DNA of 64,000 nt, from assembly GCF_002979865.1 (NCBI RefSeq), contig NZ_PCPZ01000003.1, positions 186,001 through 250,000 on the forward strand, read 5' to 3'. The notes under the pieces were generated by a model. The model was given only the letters and a program-made list of their open reading frames with translations. It searched no databases and was not told the DNA's origin. Position numbers and translations under genes: made by a program. Positions 60,724 through 64,000 of the stretch are shown here, in pieces (within the stretch, counting starts at the first letter, position 1; each line of letters opens with the position of its first letter). This DNA comes from Arthrobacter sp. MYb214. GTDB lineage: Bacteria; Actinomycetota; Actinomycetes; Actinomycetales; Micrococcaceae.

Positions 60724-61920
60724 CTAGCTTCCTGCCAAGCTCTGCCGTAGGAAAGCCGCAACGCGTTCCAGGGCTTCTGCCACACGCTCATATCCGGCCG
60801 CGAAGGACAAGCGGATAAACAGGTGGCCTTCGAACGGATCAAAGTCGCCGCCAGGGGTCAGCGCAACATGCGCATGCTCCAAAACCGCTTGGCAGTACTT
60901 GCCCGCAGAACCGAAATGCTCCAAGACTTCGGGGGCCAACCGGCCGTAGAGGTAGAAAGCCCCATCGGCGGGAGCTGCCTCGCTGATGCCCAAGCTGCTG
61001 AAGTGCTCCAACACGTGGGCTCGGGTGCGGGCGAACTCGTCCACGCGCTCATTGGCTTCATCGAGGCTCCGCTGTTCAAAGGCAGCTACCACCGCGCGCT
61101 GTGCTGGCGCTGGAGCGCACAAGGCGAGGTTCGAAGCCAGTGCGTCCACCGTTGGCACTAGCTCATCGGGCACGATCATCCAGCCCAGGCGCCAGCCGGT
61201 CATCCCCCAGTATTTGGAGAAGGAGGAGACAACGATGGACGAGCGGGAGAACTCCCACGAGGTATGTGCCTTGCGGTCTGGGACGAATTCAATGCCGTGA
61301 TAGATTTCATCGCTAATCAGCCGCACATCATTTGCTTCGCACCAGGTGGCCAAGTCCGAGAGCTCGCCTGCGCTGAACATGGTTCCGGTGGGATTATTCG
61401 GCGACGCAACAACCAGCCCATCGAGGCGTCCATGCTCCTTCTTGGCCGCCTCAAGCAGCTGCACGGTGGGCTGGTAACGCTGCGCTGCACCGGTGGGCAG
61501 GTCGACAACTTCCAGCCCCAGGGCACCCAGAATATTGGCGTAGGCCGGGTAGCCGGGACGGGCCAGCGCCACCACGTCTCCAGCATCGAAGGCTGCCAAG
61601 AACGAAAGCTGGAATGCACCGGAGGAACCTGTGGTCATCACGAAGTTCTTTGCGGGGATCTGTAAGCCATAGGTATCGAGGTAGTGCTTCGATAAGGCCT
61701 GTCGGGTTTCGAGCAGTCCCGCAGTTGAGGTGTACCCGAAGTCGGCATGCTCGGCATGCAGCTTCGCGGCCAGGTCATTCACGGCCGCTGGAGCACCGCC
61801 GCCAGGTTCTCCCACGCACAACGAGATCACGTCGTGGCCGGAGGTCCGCATCGTGGCGACCTGATCAACAATTTGCATCACTTCAAAGGGAGCTACCTTG
61901 GAACGCTGGGAGGCTTGCAC
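60724..61920 (-). CDS. PLP-dependent aminotransferase, class I/II
   Basis: 398 aa. GTG start with AAGGAC 5 bases upstream. Fold type I: VGEPGGGAP near residue 36, YTSTAGLLETRQAL, cofactor Asn in ASPNNPTGT near 171, Asp/Tyr in LISDEIYHGIEF near 200, Lys in SSFSKYWGMTGWRLGW near 235, substrate Arg in HLFIRLSFA near 372. Resembles aspartate/aromatic aminotransferases; substrate not resolved. Transcribed alone. Confidence 0.88.
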   Translation of the reverse strand: MQASQRSKVAPFEVMQIVDQVATMRTSGHDVISLCVGEPGGGAPAAVNDLAAKLHAEHADFGYTSTAGLLETRQALSKHYLDTYGLQIPAKNFVMTTGSSGAFQLSFLAAFDAGDVVALARPGYPAYANILGALGLEVVDLPTGAAQRYQPTVQLLEAAKKEHGRLDGLVVASPNNPTGTMFSAGELSDLATWCEANDVRLISDEIYHGIEFVPDRKAHTSWEFSRSSIVVSSFSKYWGMTGWRLGWMIVPDELVPTVDALASNLALCAPAPAQRAVVAAFEQRSLDEANERVDEFARTRAHVLEHFSSLGISEAAPADGAFYLYGRLAPEVLEHFGSAGKYCQAVLEHAHVALTPGGDFDPFEGHLFIRLSFAAGYERVAEALERVAAFLRQSLAGS

Positions 61921-62032
61921 TGTTTGTCCTTCTTTTCGCAGGCGTGGAAAACCGAAGCGCCCTCGCTTTGGTCTTCTCAGCTATCTGCTTCAAGGCTATC
62001 GGCTCCAGCTTGGTATTAGTGCGCGAGACAGC

Positions 62033-62050
62033 CGGTGAGCAGGCTCACCG
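62033..62050. promoter_or_regulatory. Second copy of the GGTGAG-N4-CTCACC palindrome
   Basis: CGGTGAGCAGGCTCACCG: 8-bp arms, core identical to the site upstream of xdhABC. It lies between the aminotransferase start (113 bases away) and the broken metallophosphoesterase gene, and could control either. Confidence 0.4.
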
Positions 62051-62160
62051 ACCCAGTTCACCCTTCGTTTGCCTCATATCCACCCTTGGGGCACGCGCCC
62101 CGGGCATCCTCAAGGTACCCGCCTTTTGCAGGCGACACCTCGCACAGGAGAACGCACTAT

Positions 62161-63212
62161 GAACAACAAGCCCCTCTCGGCCGCACTTGCCGCCGCTGTA
62201 TTGATCCCGTTGGTCTTGGCGCCGGCAGCCAGCGCCGCTGCTCTGCCAGGAACCGCTGCTTCCGCGCTTCCAGCGGTAACGGCCTAGTCCCCAGAACCGG
62301 GTTTCCGCGTACTGCCCTACCTCCAAGCTCCTGCTGCCACGTCGATGACCATCAACTGGATCAGCGAAACCGATGAGCCGGGCACGATAAGCCTCTCGGG
62401 ACCGGGACTGGGAAAGTCCGGGAAGCAGAGCAGCGCACCACAGTACCTGGATCTCATGGAATACACCCGGGCCGAACTTGATCAGCAGATCGAGGGCTTG
62501 GAACAGGGCTCGTGGTTGAAGTCGAATTCGAACTACAAGCACTCGGTGACCCTCCAGGGCCTGCTGCCCGGAAAGTCCTACAACTACACCGTGACCCAAT
62601 CAGGAGAAACCCACAGCGCGGCTTTCAAAACAGCTCCCAAGGGCGGGGCGTGGAAAAACGTGCGCATCATTGCGTTCTCAGATTCTGAAACCGAACCACG
62701 CGGACGCACCGAACACCGCGAGTGGGAGCTCTCCCCGGTCAACGGCTACACCGCAGATTCCATCCAGCGTCCGGGCGCGGGGTCCAAATGGGACCAGCAG
62801 TTCGGCATGACCACCCGCAACGGCGAACCGACCCTGCGCTACCCGCTGGACCAGTCCACCGCATTCAACGAGAACCTCAAGCACATCGAAGCTGCCGATC
62901 CGGACCTGGTCATGATGGCAGGCGATCTCACCCAGGGTTCGGGATACCAGCCGGCGTGGGATGAGTTCTTCGGCCATGTGGCCGGCGAGCATTCGGACTT
63001 GGCCTCCAGCGTTCCGCTGCTTCCAGCTTTGGGCAATTGGGAAACCTATGCGGCGCTGAACGGCGGCTACGGCACGGAAACCGACCTTGACCCCGGTTCA
63101 CATTTTCCCCCAGCAGGATTCGGAATACCAGTTGGAAAAGACCGAGCGACGCGCCTATGACGACGTCGTGAGCTTCGCGGTAGGCAAGGATGGCGTGCCG
63201 CTGGCGAAGTAG
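62161..63212 (+). pseudogene. Broken secreted metallophosphoesterase
   Basis: The ATG has AGGAGA 7 bases upstream and encodes a good signal peptide (NNKPLSAALAAAVLIPLVL, cleavage near ASA-A). TAG at 62285-62287 stops it after 41 codons, yet the same frame goes on with the family's fibronectin-like start (GFRVLPYLQAPAATSMTINW) and phosphatase segments (IIAFSDSE, DLVMMAGDLTQGS). The metal motif GNHE reads GNWE. Near the CCCCC run at 63107-63111 the frame shifts: with one C less it would go on as PQQDSEYQLEKTERRAYDD to TAG 63210-63212. The second half of the catalytic domain (later His motifs) is missing. Several independent lesions point to a dead gene. Confidence 0.8.
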
Positions 63213-63313
63213 TGCCCACGGCAGCGACGACTTGTCGCCACGGCTGCACGTAGTGGAGTATTGAAGCAGACGGCAAGACGCTGGTCAGAGCATCGTAGAG
63301 AGTAAGGCAGCAG

Positions 63314-63559
63314 ATGAGTGAGCAACGCGTTTTCAAGGCAGTAGTCGGCAAGGAAGGCGGCTGGTGGAACATCTGGGTTCCGGAATTGGACCATGTGACG
63401 TCCACCCGGAAATCACGCAAGATCGCCCTTTACACCCGCTCACTGATCGCTGCGGTTCTGGGGATTGACGAGTCTTCATTCCGCGTGGAACGAGAAGTGG
63501 TCAGCGCCGAGGAATTCGAACGCCGCTACACCGAAGCCGTACGCAAAGCCAACGCCTGA
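63314..63559 (+). CDS. Small HicB-like protein
   Basis: 81 aa. AAGG lies 6 bases before the ATG. The N-terminal strands (FKAVVGKEGGWWNIWVPELDHVTST) resemble the HicB antitoxin half-domain (partial RNase H fold), followed by a helix. There is no HicA toxin gene next to it and no DNA-binding tail, so it is either an orphan relative or another small protein. Followed by a clear terminator. Confidence 0.55.
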   Translation: MSEQRVFKAVVGKEGGWWNIWVPELDHVTSTRKSRKIALYTRSLIAAVLGIDESSFRVEREVVSAEEFERRYTEAVRKANA

Positions 63560-63568
63560 GTTCGTATT

Positions 63569-63604
63569 GGCCGCCGTTTACCCCCACCCGGGCAAACGGC
63601 GGCC
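63569..63604 (+). terminator. Terminator after the HicB-like gene
   Basis: 11-bp stem GGCCGCCGTTT (63569-63579) with its complement (63594-63604), followed by TTTTGC. It starts 10 bases after the stop and also lies just past the end of the convergent AhpD-family gene. Confidence 0.85.
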
Positions 63605-63609
63605 TTTTG

Positions 63610-64000
63610 CTATTTGTCCGCCTTTTCCAGTTCGCGTTCCTTGACCGGGTGGCGCGAAAGGATGGAAATCCTGTTGAAGGCATTCATGGCGACGGCGATC
63701 CATTGGATGGCTGCCACTTGCTCATCGCTGAGCACCAGCCGGGCCGAAGCCACCGCTGCTATGCGCTCATCGGGATTAGGCAGGTCCGTGGCGGCTTCTG
63801 CGATGGCCAACGCTGCGCATTCTTCTTCGCTAAACAGGCCGCCGCATTCATCCCAAGTGCTCAGCAGGTTGATGCGTTGCAGACTCTCCCCTGCGTCCAG
63901 TGCCTTGCGGGCGTGAAGGTCCAAGCAGTAGGCACACCCATTGATCTGCGAGACGCGCAGGTTGATCAGCTCGGCGGTGCGGTCGCTGATTCCGGCTGCG
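63610..64000 (-). CDS. AhpD/carboxymuconolactone decarboxylase family protein (partial)
   Basis: The 3' 129 codons are in the window; the start lies beyond the right edge. The alkylhydroperoxidase core is visible: NLRVSQINGCAYCLDLHARK with the redox CxxC (Cys-Ala-Tyr-Cys) and the His four residues on. Helices follow (VLSDEQVAAIQWIAVAMNAFNRISI). Such proteins reduce peroxides with the CxxC pair or act as decarboxylases; the CxxC favours the peroxidase type. Confidence 0.85.
   Translation of the reverse strand, partial: AAGISDRTAELINLRVSQINGCAYCLDLHARKALDAGESLQRINLLSTWDECGGLFSEEECAALAIAEAATDLPNPDERIAAVASARLVLSDEQVAAIQWIAVAMNAFNRISILSRHPVKERELEKADK

Noticed and set aside
63314-63559. HicAB toxin-antitoxin pair
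   Set aside because: Only a HicB-like half-domain is present; no HicA-like double-stranded RNA-binding toxin gene lies on either side.

Overview
The window reads as chromosomal DNA of a high-GC actinobacterium, most likely a member of the Micrococcaceae (Arthrobacter/Glutamicibacter type). This is inferred from codon use, frequent GTG/TTG starts, ATGA/GTGA gene overlaps and family content (WXG100 and FtsK secretion genes, DUF456, DUF2695, actinobacterial-type nitrate assimilation). No tRNA, rRNA, CRISPR array, integrase or intact insertion sequence was found.

Layout. 1-242: 3' end of purB. 521-10219: a compact type VII (WXG100/EssC-like) secretion locus. A minus-strand operon carries small WXG-type proteins, a large effector-like protein and three unknown genes. 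Divergent from it, on the plus strand, are an RDD-FHA membrane protein and a 1484-aa FHA/FtsK ATPase. No other canonical secretion components are present. 10242-12768: S-methylmethionine uptake and use (mmuP/mmuM). 12881-13645: a Gly/Gln-rich protein. 13772-20701: purine salvage and oxidation (guaD, purine permease, xdhABC), which can take guanine to urate. 21138-29786: nitrate uptake and assimilation (narK, nasC, nasB, nirB, with nirD divergent). 29810-31814: aldo/keto reductase and an SPFH protein. 31860-33100: an AT-richer patch with a gene remnant and a lipoprotein. 33362-38208: urate/xanthine-type permease, formate dehydrogenase-like oxidoreductase and fdhD.

38379-46696 is the most distinctive part. 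A BCCT (zwitterion) transporter and a SnoaL-flavin reductase fusion diverge from a GntR regulator that leads a seven-gene operon: regulator, two AA_synth paralogues, alpha/beta hydrolase, aldehyde dehydrogenase, tautomerase and luciferase-like monooxygenase. Three copies of a TTGYATRCAA palindrome lie between and over the divergent starts. The gene set resembles oxidative N-heterocycle ring-opening pathways of the trigonelline/pyridine kind. The transporter type suggests a betaine-like substrate, and the adjacent formate dehydrogenase could remove released formate. The substrate assignment is inference.

46765-50102: VOC protein, acyl-CoA ligase and an atypical crotonase. 50315-54982: an ytfQ-ytfR-ytfT-yjfF type sugar ABC importer behind a LacI-type operator. 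55300-60619: DUF456 protein, a drug/lipid-type ABC exporter translationally coupled to a DesK/DesR-like two-component system, a DedA protein and a DUF2695 protein. 60724-61920: aminotransferase. 62161-63212: a broken metallophosphoesterase gene. 63314-64000: a small HicB-like protein and the 3' part of an AhpD-family gene.
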